From CAZNSX01 sp964575845 (GTDB taxonomy: Bacteria; UBA8248; CAZNSX01), in the NCBI GenBank assembly GCA_964575845.1, contig CAZNSX010000003.1, positions 523,493 to 587,492 on the forward strand: DNA of 64,000 nucleotides, read 5' to 3'. Positions within the stretch are counted from its first letter, which is position 1. The number at the start of each line of letters is the position of its first letter. Below, piece after piece: positions 25,441 through 32,907 of the stretch. The position numbers were made by a program, and so were the translations under genes. Below the pieces are notes generated by a model. That model worked only from the letters and a program-made list of their open reading frames with translations, searched no databases and had not been told where the DNA came from.

Positions 25441-26118
25441 TTGAAGCTAATAGACCTCAGCCTTCCCGTAAGGGAGGGCACCCCCAGTTATCCAGGCTTT
25501 CCCAAGACTCGTTTGCTCGGCCATGAGGCCGTGGGCTTCCCCTATAGCCAGGCCACCCTTCACCTCTCCGACGATACCCTGACGAGGGTGGAATTTCCTC
25601 CCCTCTGGGATGACCCCAAGGGCTCCATCGGGGAGCTCCCTCCCGAGATGTTTTCATGGCAGGCCCTCTGCATGGATCTGCGCGTCAGGGGAGGGGAGCC
25701 TTCGGCCATCGACCCCAGGGAGCTCGAAGAAGCCCTGTCGAGGGGAGGTCTTTCCCTTCAAGGTGCAGAAGCCGTCCTCGTCTACACGGGCCACAGCGAG
25801 CGATTTTTCTTTAGGGAGGACCCGACCTCCTATCTCTATAGTTTCCCGGGCCTTGGGGCTGAGGGTGCCCTCTGGCTCATCGAGGCGGGCGTGAGTGCCA
25901 TCGGCATAGATGGGCCTTCGGTGGACTCTTCTGGGGCGGTGGGGCGGGGAAAGTTCCCAGCCCATGGGTTGATGAAAGAGAGGGGGGTCGTGGGCATCGA
26001 GAACCTGGTCGGCCTGGGCCCTCTGGCTGGGAGGCGCTTCACCCTTATGGCCTTCCCCCTGAAACTGATAGGCGTGGGGAGTTCCCCCGCAAGGGCTCTG
26101 GCCCTGGTGGAGGGGTGA
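25441..26118 (+). CDS. cyclase-family (KynB-like) protein with altered metal motif
   Basis: A 225-residue protein resembling the cyclase/kynurenine formamidase family (PF04199) by its N-terminal IDLSLPVREGTPSYPG, the central VLVYTGHSERFF, IGIDGPSVDS and the C-terminal LMAFPLKLIG. The canonical metal-binding motif HxGTHxDxPxH is replaced around residues 47-56 by LTRVEFPPLW, so both histidines and the aspartate are missing. The protein may be inactive, bind a different metal, or have another function. The start is TTG at 25441, forced by an in-frame TAG six bases upstream. It closes the three-gene set after a 127-base gap. Confidence 0.75.
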   Translation: MKLIDLSLPVREGTPSYPGFPKTRLLGHEAVGFPYSQATLHLSDDTLTRVEFPPLWDDPKGSIGELPPEMFSWQALCMDLRVRGGEPSAIDPRELEEALSRGGLSLQGAEAVLVYTGHSERFFFREDPTSYLYSFPGLGAEGALWLIEAGVSAIGIDGPSVDSSGAVGRGKFPAHGLMKERGVVGIENLVGLGPLAGRRFTLMAFPLKLIGVGSSPARALALVEG

Positions 26119-26218
26119 GATGGGCTCTTCGTTTCGAATTTCAGTGGCAGTAGGAACTATCAAATGTCCTCCTGGTTTCGTTGGCTTAAGGGGCGAATCC
26201 CTCTTCAAAACCCGCAGT

Positions 26219-26410
26219 CATTCCCCTCCCTTTGCAATGTGATTCTGTGAACCAAATCCGCCCCATAGGGCTTGAAGAGAAAGGAGATTTGGCGTTTCCG
26301 CTTCTCCCGGAGGGGAGTTCCCCTATGGGTGAAGAGGGGAAAACGTCTCTCTGCGAGCCGATTTCTGCCCTCGACTCTGGCTAGAATTCCATTTTCCAAG
26401 AATGACTTCC
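26219..26410. repeat. imperfect direct repeat, copy A (left of the pentapeptide gene)
   Basis: A stretch of about 190 bases that recurs at 29221-29410. The core at 26251-26304 matches 29256-29309 at 46 of 54 positions without gaps. Weaker similarity extends on both sides, for example GATTCT before the core and TGGCTnGAATT after it. Inside the core, CCAAATC (26252-26258) and GATTTGG (26286-26292) form an inverted pair kept in both copies. Confidence 0.75.
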
Positions 26411-26528
26411 GAGGCGGGACTGCTCCCCTATCGGAGCTGGATGGCTTGCATATTGCAGCATAAATGGTGAAGTTGCGGCTGAAAAAAATTTTGACGGCCG
26501 GACGAGCATACCGGGGGTGCCAGAATGA

Positions 26529-26575
26529 GGATTGCAGGATATTGTGAGGATGGCATGGGGATTGCAGATAGTTGT
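26529..26575 (+). repeat. 17-bp direct repeat upstream of the pentapeptide gene
   Basis: GGATTGCAG recurs at 26529-26537 and 26559-26567, and the similarity continues for about 17 bases in each copy (ending in TTGT). Spacing is 30 bases, near three helical turns. It lies 60-110 bases before the start codon, so it may bind a regulator. Confidence 0.45.
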
Positions 26576-26635
26576 ATTAATTGCCCTTAACTGACAAATG
26601 TGGAGGGGCCACCAATTTTAGGGAGAGTCAGAGGA

Positions 26636-29017
26636 ATGGCCATAAAACAAATCATGACGGGCGAGGAGATCGACGCCCTTTGCAACCATAAGATTGACGA
26701 GGAAAAGCTGAGGGAGATTCTCGCCGGACATCGAGAATGGTTGGATTCAAAAGGAAAGACAGGGCAACAGGCCGACCTCCAGGAGGCGAACCTTGAGGAG
26801 GCCAACCTCCACGAGGTCAGACTCCGCTTGGCTAAACTTCAAGGAGCCGACCTCCAGAGGGCCAACCTCCAGGGGGCGGACCTCCAGGGGGCAAACCTCG
26901 AGGAGGCCAACCTCCAGGAGGCCAATCTCCAGGGGATCAACCTTCAAGGAGCCGACCTCCGAGATGCCAACCTCCAGGGGGCTAACCTCCATAGGGCCGA
27001 CCTCCAGAGGGCCAATCTCCAGGGGGCCAACCTGCGGCTGGCCAAACTTCAAGGGGCCAAAATCCAGGTGGCCGATTTCCGGGGAGCGAACCTCCATAGC
27101 ACCGACCTCCGGGAGGCGGACCTCCAGGGGGCCAACCTGCGGGAGGCCAACCTCCAGGAGGCCAACCTCCAAGACGCGAAACTCCAGGAGGCAAAGATCC
27201 AGGCGGCCAACCTCCAGAGGGCTGACCTCCGGGGGGCCAGTCTTTGGAGGGCCGACCTTCGCGAGGCCAACTTTCAGAGAGCTATCCTTGTGGGGGCAAG
27301 ACTGCAGAATGCCAAGTTCCAGCGTACCAACCTCATGGCGGCCGACCTCAGGGGAGCCAATTTGAGAGGGGCCTCCTTCAATGAGGTCCAATTACTGAGA
27401 GCAAATCTGCACGAGGCCGACTTACAGGACATCGAGCTTGGGAACGCAAAGGGCCTTATTGGCGGACAACTGTCAGGCGCCAATGTATCCGGGGTCAAAT
27501 TGCCGTCAGATGTCCGCAAGTTTGAGGGGCTAACGACCGTCAAGCAGGCGTCCAAGAGTGCCAGGAAGCTCCTCATTGTAATCCTATTGGCCTGCGCCTA
27601 CTTTGGACTGACCCTATTCAGTGCCGAGGACGCAGCGCTGCTAACCAACTCCACCACATCCCCACTGCCGCTCATCCAAACGTCCATTCCCACAGCGGGC
27701 TTCTTTGTGGTGGCTCCCATTCTCCTTGTCGCAATTTATTTCTATTTCCACCTCCACCTCTATATGCTGTGGGATGCTCTGGGCAGTCTGCCAGCCATAT
27801 TTCCGGACGGGAGGACGCTGGAAAAGAGGGCCTATCCTTGGCTTCTGACCGGCCTCGTACGCCATCATTTCAAGCTCTTGAAGAAGGACCGCCTACCGGT
27901 GTCTTTTCTGCAGTGGGGGATTTCTGTTCTTCTCGCCTGGTGGATCGTACCCATAACCATCGGGCTCTTTTGGCTTAGGTATTTGCCCAGGCACGATTGG
28001 GTCGGGACCGGATTTCATATGGCCTTCCTGGTCATCACTATCTTTTGTGCGGTCTGGTTCCAACGACTTGCAGTGAGAACACTTCGTGGCGAGGAAAGGG
28101 CATCCGTTCGCTTGAACGGTAAATGGTGGCAGATGAAACTTTACAAAGGAACTGTGAAGAGAAACTACAAGCTCCTTACGAGCATGGCGGTCGTGTTCGC
28201 CCTTGTCTTCTTTGTTTCCAACGGAGCGATCAATGGAAAGCCGGGGGGGTGGATTCCGCATGTTTTGCCTCACATCGGCGCCGGGGCGTTTACTGACCTT
28301 GACGAGGCGGATGTTTCGTCCAAGCCCCCGGGCTGGACGGGCCTGAAGGAAAAGGAAAAAGAAGAAATCGCATTGGTCAGGGGCGCTCACCTACAGCATC
28401 GCAACTTCAGGTACGCCAATGCTCGCCAAGCCTTCTTGGTCAATGCCGACCTGCGTTTTGCCGACCTCCAGGGCGCCAAACTTATGAGAGCCAACCTCCA
28501 GGGGGCTGACCTAGCAGGGGCGAACCTTCAAGAGGCAGACCTCGCAGGAGCGAACCTCCAAGGGGCGGAGCTCTACAGTGCAAACCTCGCTGGTGCCCAA
28601 CTGAAGGACGCCGACCTCCGAGGGGTCTTCCTCTCAAGTGCGAACCTCCAAGGCGCGGAGCTCTACAGTGCGAATCTCCATGGCGCCCAGCTCATGGATG
28701 CCGACCTCCGAGGGGCCTTCCTCTCAAGTGCGAACCTCCGAGGCGTGAGCCTATCCAACGCTGACCTCCAGGGGGTCACGCTCTGGAGGGCCGATCTCCA
28801 AGAAGCCGATCTGGCGGGCGCTGAGCTATTGGGTGCCGATTTCCGTCGAGCCAATTTCGAAGCTGCCGACGTCAAAGAGGCGATGAATTGGAGGCTCGCC
28901 TTTTACAGCCAGGACATGCTGAAGAAGCTCGGGCTGCCGCCCGACCACAATGAGAAGCTAGAGAAGAACCTGGCTCAGTTGAAAGCCGAAAAAGAAAAGG
29001 CAAAGCGGGAACAGTAA
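26636..29017 (+). CDS. large pentapeptide-repeat membrane protein
   Basis: A 793-residue protein with two pentapeptide-repeat beta-helix domains on either side of a membrane region. Residues 1-44 are a helical N-terminal part. Residues ~45-285 consist of A(D/N)LQx(A/G) repeats. Residues ~305-535 contain about five hydrophobic segments, including IVILLACAYFGLTLF and FVVAPILLVAIYFYF. Residues ~585-748 are a second repeat domain, ending in a charged coiled-coil-like tail. Hydrophilic loops are rich in basic residues. The ATG at 26636 with AGAGGA upstream is chosen over a GTG at 26600. Pentapeptide proteins serve many roles; no function can be assigned. The gene lies alone between two long direct repeats. 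Confidence 0.9.
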   Translation: MAIKQIMTGEEIDALCNHKIDEEKLREILAGHREWLDSKGKTGQQADLQEANLEEANLHEVRLRLAKLQGADLQRANLQGADLQGANLEEANLQEANLQGINLQGADLRDANLQGANLHRADLQRANLQGANLRLAKLQGAKIQVADFRGANLHSTDLREADLQGANLREANLQEANLQDAKLQEAKIQAANLQRADLRGASLWRADLREANFQRAILVGARLQNAKFQRTNLMAADLRGANLRGASFNEVQLLRANLHEADLQDIELGNAKGLIGGQLSGANVSGVKLPSDVRKFEGLTTVKQASKSARKLLIVILLACAYFGLTLFSAEDAALLTNSTTSPLPLIQTSIPTAGFFVVAPILLVAIYFYFHLHLYMLWDALGSLPAIFPDGRTLEKRAYPWLLTGLVRHHFKLLKKDRLPVSFLQWGISVLLAWWIVPITIGLFWLRYLPRHDWVGTGFHMAFLVITIFCAVWFQRLAVRTLRGEERASVRLNGKWWQMKLYKGTVKRNYKLLTSMAVVFALVFFVSNGAINGKPGGWIPHVLPHIGAGAFTDLDEADVSSKPPGWTGLKEKEKEEIALVRGAHLQHRNFRYANARQAFLVNADLRFADLQGAKLMRANLQGADLAGANLQEADLAGANLQGAELYSANLAGAQLKDADLRGVFLSSANLQGAELYSANLHGAQLMDADLRGAFLSSANLRGVSLSNADLQGVTLWRADLQEADLAGAELLGADFRRANFEAADVKEAMNWRLAFYSQDMLKKLGLPPDHNEKLEKNLAQLKAEKEKAKREQ

Positions 29018-29040
29018 AGTCCGAATGAAAGCTGCAGATT

Positions 29041-29099
29041 GCGGGGGCGGGATTTAACCGCCCGGAGATGCTCTCGCCGAGCCACCTGTAGACCCCCCC
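29041..29099 (-). other. possible tRNA-gene remnant
   Basis: Read on the minus strand, the stretch has a run of seven G facing CCCCCGC at the other end (an acceptor-like pairing with one mismatch), a GGCTC...GAGC D-arm-like stem, and GGGCGG-TTAAAT-CCGCCC resembling a T-arm. The anticodon arm is missing and the T-loop is not canonical, so it cannot be a working tRNA. It may be a decayed tRNA or a coincidence. Confidence 0.25.
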
Positions 29100-29220
29100 T
29101 ATTAATATCAAGGGAACTCCCAGATCACCCCCGAGCTTCCGTTGAAGGCCGGCCCTGCTCTCAGATGAGGAATATCCGGCCGGTTTTGAAATAAAGACAA
29201 AACCGCGGGCCTGAGGGGTT

Positions 29221-29410
29221 CATTCCGATTTCCCACTCGCACTGAGATTCTCTCGACCAAATCCGCACCATAGAGCATGAGAGGAAAGGAGATTTGGCAT
29301 TTCGGCTTCATCAGGGAAGAGATGAACTGATGGGACTCGTATGCATGGCGTCGTTATGATAAGATTTCGCTTCAGGTGGCTGGAATTTCTCATCGCAGGA
29401 ATGGACCCTC
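29221..29410. repeat. imperfect direct repeat, copy B (right of the pentapeptide gene)
   Basis: This is the counterpart of 26219-26410, in the same orientation and about 3.0 kb away. The best-matching core is 29256-29309, and the internal CCAAATC (29257-29263) / GATTTGG (29291-29297) inverted pair is conserved. No transposase-like ORF lies between the copies. Confidence 0.75.
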
Positions 29411-29478
29411 TCTGGTTAGAAGGTCTTTCTCATGATAAATACTCCCCCCTCTTGAGGTCGTGAGAAAGGAGGATTTAC

Positions 29479-29781
29479 ATGGAAATGGAAGGTCTCATCG
29501 TGGACCCCAGGGACAACGTGGGTACCGTCATAAGGGAGGTCAAGGCGGGCGAGAGGATAACCCTCTCCCGAGGCCGGGAAAGGATAGCCCTGACCCCCTC
29601 TGAGGACATCCCCATCGGCCATAAGGTGGCAACCTCTCCCATAGCGCCGGGGGAGCCTGTGATCAAATACGGCCTCCCCATCGGCAGCGCCACTGCCGCC
29701 ATAGGGCTCGGGGAGCTGGTCCACGTGCATAACGTTGAGAGCAAGCGGGGCCGAGGCGACCTCGGCCCCGGTCCAAGGTAA
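29479..29781 (+). CDS. UxaA-family dehydratase/lyase, small (SAF) subunit
   Basis: A 100-residue SAF-domain protein corresponding to the N-terminal domain of altronate dehydratase UxaA and to SuyA of (2R)-sulfolactate sulfo-lyase. It shows VDPRDNVGTVIREVKAGE, an alternating beta pattern, IPIGHKVATSPIAPGEPVIK and GLPIGSATAAIGLGELVHVHN, the family core with the conserved GHK and HVHN. Start ATG 29479 has AAAGGAGG at ideal spacing. The catalytic large subunit is the next gene, 12 bases downstream. Separate small and large subunits are common for SuyAB and related sugar-acid lyases, in contrast to the fused UxaA of E. coli. Confidence 0.85.
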   Translation: MEMEGLIVDPRDNVGTVIREVKAGERITLSRGRERIALTPSEDIPIGHKVATSPIAPGEPVIKYGLPIGSATAAIGLGELVHVHNVESKRGRGDLGPGPR

Positions 29782-29793
29782 GGAGAAGAGACC

Positions 29794-30963
29794 ATGCAGA
29801 CGACCTTCTTGGGCTACCCGCGGGCCGATGGCTCCGTGGGCATCAGGAATGACCTCCTCGTCCTTTCGGCCACCATCTACGCAAACTCCGTCTGCGAGCG
29901 CCTGGCCGCATGCCTTTCTCACGCAATAGCAATAGTCCACCCCCTGGGCCGATGCCAGGTGAAACCCGACCTCAGGCAGACCTTCCGCACCCTTGTGGGA
30001 ACGGGCAGAAATCCCAATGCGGGCGGGGTTCTGGTGGTAGATCACTTCAGGGAGGAGGGCTGCACGGCGGAGGAAGTTGCCCACGAGGTCGCCTCAGCGG
30101 GAAAACCCGTGGAGGTGCTCAATATACGAGAGGCGGGCGGTGCCATCAGGGCGACATCCGAGGGGATGCGCCTCGGGATGGAAATCTTAAGGGATATTTC
30201 GGGTCAGAGGCGGGAAGAGGTGAGTGTCTCAGAGTTGCTCCTCGGGCTGAACTGCGGCACCTCTGATACCACCTCAGGGCTCTCCTCCAATCTGGCCACG
30301 GGATACTGCTCGGACCTGATCATAGATGCGGGCGGCAGGTCTATCCTGGCCGAAGTGACGGAGATGATGGGAGGGGAGCACCTCCTGGCCGAGAGGGCCG
30401 TGAACCGTGAGGTGGCGGAGAAGCTTCTGGCCGCCGTGCGTCGCATGGAGGAACGGGCCCTGGCCTCCGGGGAGGACATCAGGGGTACTCAGCCCACAGG
30501 AGATAATATAGCGGGTGGTCTCACCACCATCGAGGAGAAGTCCCTTGGGGCCATAAAGAAGAGCGGCACAAAGCCCATCAGGGATGTGCTGGAATACGCG
30601 GCTTCGCCTCCTAAGGAAAGCGGCCTCTATGTCATGGACACCCCCGGCCATGGGGCAGAATCCATAACGGGGATTGCGGCTGGCGGGGCCCAGATCCTCA
30701 TCTTCTCAACAGGAGGGGGCCACACCATCAACCATCCCGTCATGGTCACCCTTCGAGTAACGGGCAACAAGGTCTCCTTCGAGAAGATGCGGGACACGAT
30801 GGAGCTCGACGTAAGCGATATCTTCACGGGAACCACCGTGGAGGAGGCGGGAGAGCGCATATACCGGGAGGTCCTGGAGACGGCCTCGGGGAAACTCACA
30901 AAATGCGAGATCTTGAAAGAGATGGCGGGGTTCGCCATCCACCGGGTAGGGCCGAGCATCTAG
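29794..30963 (+). CDS. UxaA-family dehydratase/lyase, large subunit
   Basis: A 389-residue subunit of the UxaA/GarD C-terminal family (PF04295/PF20629), metal-dependent lyases that remove water or sulfite from hydroxy acids. Typical elements are TFLGYPRADGSVGIRND at the N-terminus, HPLGRCQ, GLNCGTSDTTSGLSSN, DTPGHGAESITGIAAGGA and STGGGHTINHPVMVTLRVTGN. These match altronate/galactarate dehydratase large domains and SuyB. Which substrate it uses (altronate, galactarate, sulfolactate or another 2-hydroxy acid) is not determinable by reading. It is paired with the SAF-domain gene and overlapped at its end by a methyltransferase-like reading frame. Confidence 0.85.
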   Translation: MQTTFLGYPRADGSVGIRNDLLVLSATIYANSVCERLAACLSHAIAIVHPLGRCQVKPDLRQTFRTLVGTGRNPNAGGVLVVDHFREEGCTAEEVAHEVASAGKPVEVLNIREAGGAIRATSEGMRLGMEILRDISGQRREEVSVSELLLGLNCGTSDTTSGLSSNLATGYCSDLIIDAGGRSILAEVTEMMGGEHLLAERAVNREVAEKLLAAVRRMEERALASGEDIRGTQPTGDNIAGGLTTIEEKSLGAIKKSGTKPIRDVLEYAASPPKESGLYVMDTPGHGAESITGIAAGGAQILIFSTGGGHTINHPVMVTLRVTGNKVSFEKMRDTMELDVSDIFTGTTVEEAGERIYREVLETASGKLTKCEILKEMAGFAIHRVGPSI

Positions 30964-30992
30964 CCGGCGGGCTTCCCTCTTACAAGGAGGCC

Positions 30993-31559
30993 TTGCAAGA
31001 GCTTCGCCGGGCTGAGAGGGTCCCCGGCTCCTGGCTTGAGCTCTGTGAGGGGCGGGGGGTCTTTCAGGTGCTATCGCGGGAGTGGGTTGAAGCTCTGGCG
31101 GGGGAGATGAGGCGCCTCGGGGCGAGGCCCGTGCTTGAGGTATGTGCGGGAGATGGCGGGCTGAGCCGGGCACTTCGGGAGATGGGGGTGAGCATCGTGG
31201 CTACCGATGCCTCACCACCACCGGGTTCCTGGGCCGAGCCCGTGGACGCCCGGAAGGCACTTGAGAGCTATTGCCCCCAAGGCGTTTTGGTCTCATGGCC
31301 GCCCTGCGACTGGGGACTCGACCGGCTCCTCTTCAGCTTCCCTTCCCTTCGGTGGGTGATCTACATAGCGCCTCGGCTCAACGGCGTCCTCGGAAGCGAG
31401 ACCCTGGGGGACCTTGCTCGATGGAAGGTAACAGTCCTGGAGGCCGTCGACCGCTATGGCCTCTGCCGTCATGATTATTTAAGCGACTTCACCGAGGGAG
31501 CCCTCATATCTCACAGCAGAGCCCTTCTTTTTGAGCGAGAGCTTCCCGAAGGGCACTGA
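30993..31559 (+). CDS. methyltransferase-like protein of unknown function
   Basis: A 188-residue product if read from TTG 30993, where AAGGAGG lies only two bases upstream; the frame is open back to 30903. ARPVLEVCAGDGGLSRAL followed by VSIVATDASPPP resembles the SAM-binding strand-loop and acidic strand-2 end of class I methyltransferases. Post-I motifs such as VLVSWPPCDWGLD are consistent with that fold, with a PPCD motif reminiscent of adenine-type methylases but unproven. No further recognised domain. The role beside the UxaA-type lyase is unclear. Confidence 0.6.
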   Translation: MQELRRAERVPGSWLELCEGRGVFQVLSREWVEALAGEMRRLGARPVLEVCAGDGGLSRALREMGVSIVATDASPPPGSWAEPVDARKALESYCPQGVLVSWPPCDWGLDRLLFSFPSLRWVIYIAPRLNGVLGSETLGDLARWKVTVLEAVDRYGLCRHDYLSDFTEGALISHSRALLFERELPEGH

Positions 31560-31787
31560 CTTAAGCCTCTTTGAGAGCGAGCCCCGAACAAAGACCCTTC
31601 CTCACTATTCCCGAGTGCGCTCTTCAGCCTGAGCTGCGGGCGAGCCGCCCGTGGAGAATCGCGGGGAGGTGGAAGTCCTCGGGATGGAGTGCAGTGCACT
31701 CGTCCTTCTCTCGTTCCTCCCTCCAGAGAAGAGACTTGTCCGCTATCCGGCAGCGCCCAAGACTTCCCCCTTACACGGGGGCCTTCC

Positions 31788-32879
31788 TCAGAGGAGAGTC
31801 TTCTGTGTCGCGGGGTCAAAGAGGTGGAGCTTTTCGGTCTTGAAGGAAAGGCAGATCTTATCGCCGGCCTTGAGCCTGAGGTCACCGTCGGTCCTTATCT
31901 TGACGATTTGCTCGCCCATATTCACTTCCAGGAAGAGGTCTGAGCCCATGGGCTCCTCCAGGAGGATCTCCCAGCGCTCTCCCTCAGGGCTCTTGGCCGC
32001 GGGGGTGACAATTATATCCTCCGGCCTCACTCCCAGGATGAGGGACCTATCGGGCAGAGCCCCGGCCCTCTCATGAAAGTCGCGGGGCAGCTCCACCTTC
32101 AGCCTTTCCCGCTCAAAGAAAGTCTCTTCCCCAGAGCTCTTCACCTCTCCCGGCAGGAAGTTCATGGCCGGGCTCCCTATGAAGGCGGCCACGAACATGT
32201 TCTGGGGTCTGTGGTAGAGCTCATAGGGGGTGGTGTACTGCTGGAGCACCGCGTCCTTGAGCAAGGCCACGCGGTTGGCCAGCGTCATGGCCTCAGCCTG
32301 GTCGTGGGTCACGTAGACGAAGGTCGTCCCTATCTTGTTGTGGAGCTTCTTGATCTCGCTGCGCATGCTCACCCTCAGGGCGGCATCGAGGTTGCTCAGG
32401 GGCTCATCCATGAGGAAGGCATACGGCTCCCGCACGATGGCCCGGCCCAGGGCCACCCGCTGCCGCTGCCCGCCCGAGAGCTCGCGGGGTTTGCGGTCCA
32501 GCAGTTCCGAGATGTCCAGGACACGGGCCGCCGCCTCGATGCGCTCCCTGGCCTCCTCCCGGGGCATCCTCCGCATCTTCAAAGGGAAGCGCATGTTCTC
32601 ATAAACATTCATGTGGGGGTAGAGGGCATAGTTCTGAAAGACCATGGCGATGTTGCGCTTGTTGGGAGGCTGGTCCCTCATGTCCACTCCCCCAACGAAG
32701 ATGGAGCCCGAGGTCGGCTCCTCAAGACCGGCGACGCAGTTAAGCGTGGTGGTCTTGCCGCACCCCGAGGGGCCGAGGAGCACTACGAACTCCTTGTCCC
32801 TGACATGCAGGTCAAGGTTCTTAACGGCCACCACATCTCCGAACATCTTGTTCAGCTTGTCTATCCTTATCTCAGCCAT
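31788..32879 (-). CDS. CUT1-family ABC transporter ATP-binding protein (UgpC/MsmK/MalK type)
   Basis: A 363-residue ATPase of the sugar-type ABC importer. Motifs in order: Walker A GPSGCGKTT (~36-44), Q-loop region MVFQNYALYPHM, signature LSGGQRQRVALGRAIV (~134-149), Walker B FLMDEPLSNLDA and the switch histidine in VTHDQAEAM. The C-terminal ~120 residues contain the regulatory OB/TOBE domain, with GVRPEDI at the usual place. It is the last gene of the minus-strand importer operon, after the two permeases. MalK-like ATPases can serve several importers. Confidence 0.95.
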   Translation of the reverse strand: MAEIRIDKLNKMFGDVVAVKNLDLHVRDKEFVVLLGPSGCGKTTTLNCVAGLEEPTSGSIFVGGVDMRDQPPNKRNIAMVFQNYALYPHMNVYENMRFPLKMRRMPREEARERIEAAARVLDISELLDRKPRELSGGQRQRVALGRAIVREPYAFLMDEPLSNLDAALRVSMRSEIKKLHNKIGTTFVYVTHDQAEAMTLANRVALLKDAVLQQYTTPYELYHRPQNMFVAAFIGSPAMNFLPGEVKSSGEETFFERERLKVELPRDFHERAGALPDRSLILGVRPEDIIVTPAAKSPEGERWEILLEEPMGSDLFLEVNMGEQIVKIRTDGDLRLKAGDKICLSFKTEKLHLFDPATQKTLL

Positions 32880-32907
32880 CTTTCCATCACCACCCTGTCG
32901 GAAGGCC

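Larger units (their letters stand above)
26119..26635. other. 517-base gap with repeat copy A
   Basis: No likely gene. It contains the first copy of the imperfect direct repeat (26219-26410) and the GGATTGCAG pair (26529-26575), both listed separately. A minus-strand ORF across the repeat (26205-26399) is short and not supported by a ribosome site. Confidence 0.6.
29018..29478. other. 461-base gap with tRNA-like remnant and repeat copy B
   Basis: No likely gene. It holds the tRNA-like fragment (29041-29099), a hairpin formed by CGGTTTTG (29181-29188) and CAAAACCG (29198-29205), and the second direct repeat copy (29221-29410). The last 70 bases lead to the ribosome site of the next gene. Confidence 0.6.

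Noticed and set aside
26205..26399. Minus-strand frames (26205-26399 and 29108-29311) that share a YGADLV segment
   Set aside because: The shared segment comes from the direct-repeat core itself. Neither frame has a ribosome site, so I treat them as part of the repeat rather than as genes.
26747..27391. Repetitive minus-strand and alternative-frame proteins (EVGPLEVG-type and TSRGPTSRG-type) over the pentapeptide gene
   Set aside because: They arise because the DNA has a 15-base period, so every frame is repetitive. Only the plus frame gives the pentapeptide consensus and a membrane region.
31687..31701. GAGTGC-AGT-GCACTC inverted repeat between the convergent methyltransferase-like and ABC ATPase genes
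   Set aside because: Three-base loop and no T-run on either strand; too weak to call a terminator.
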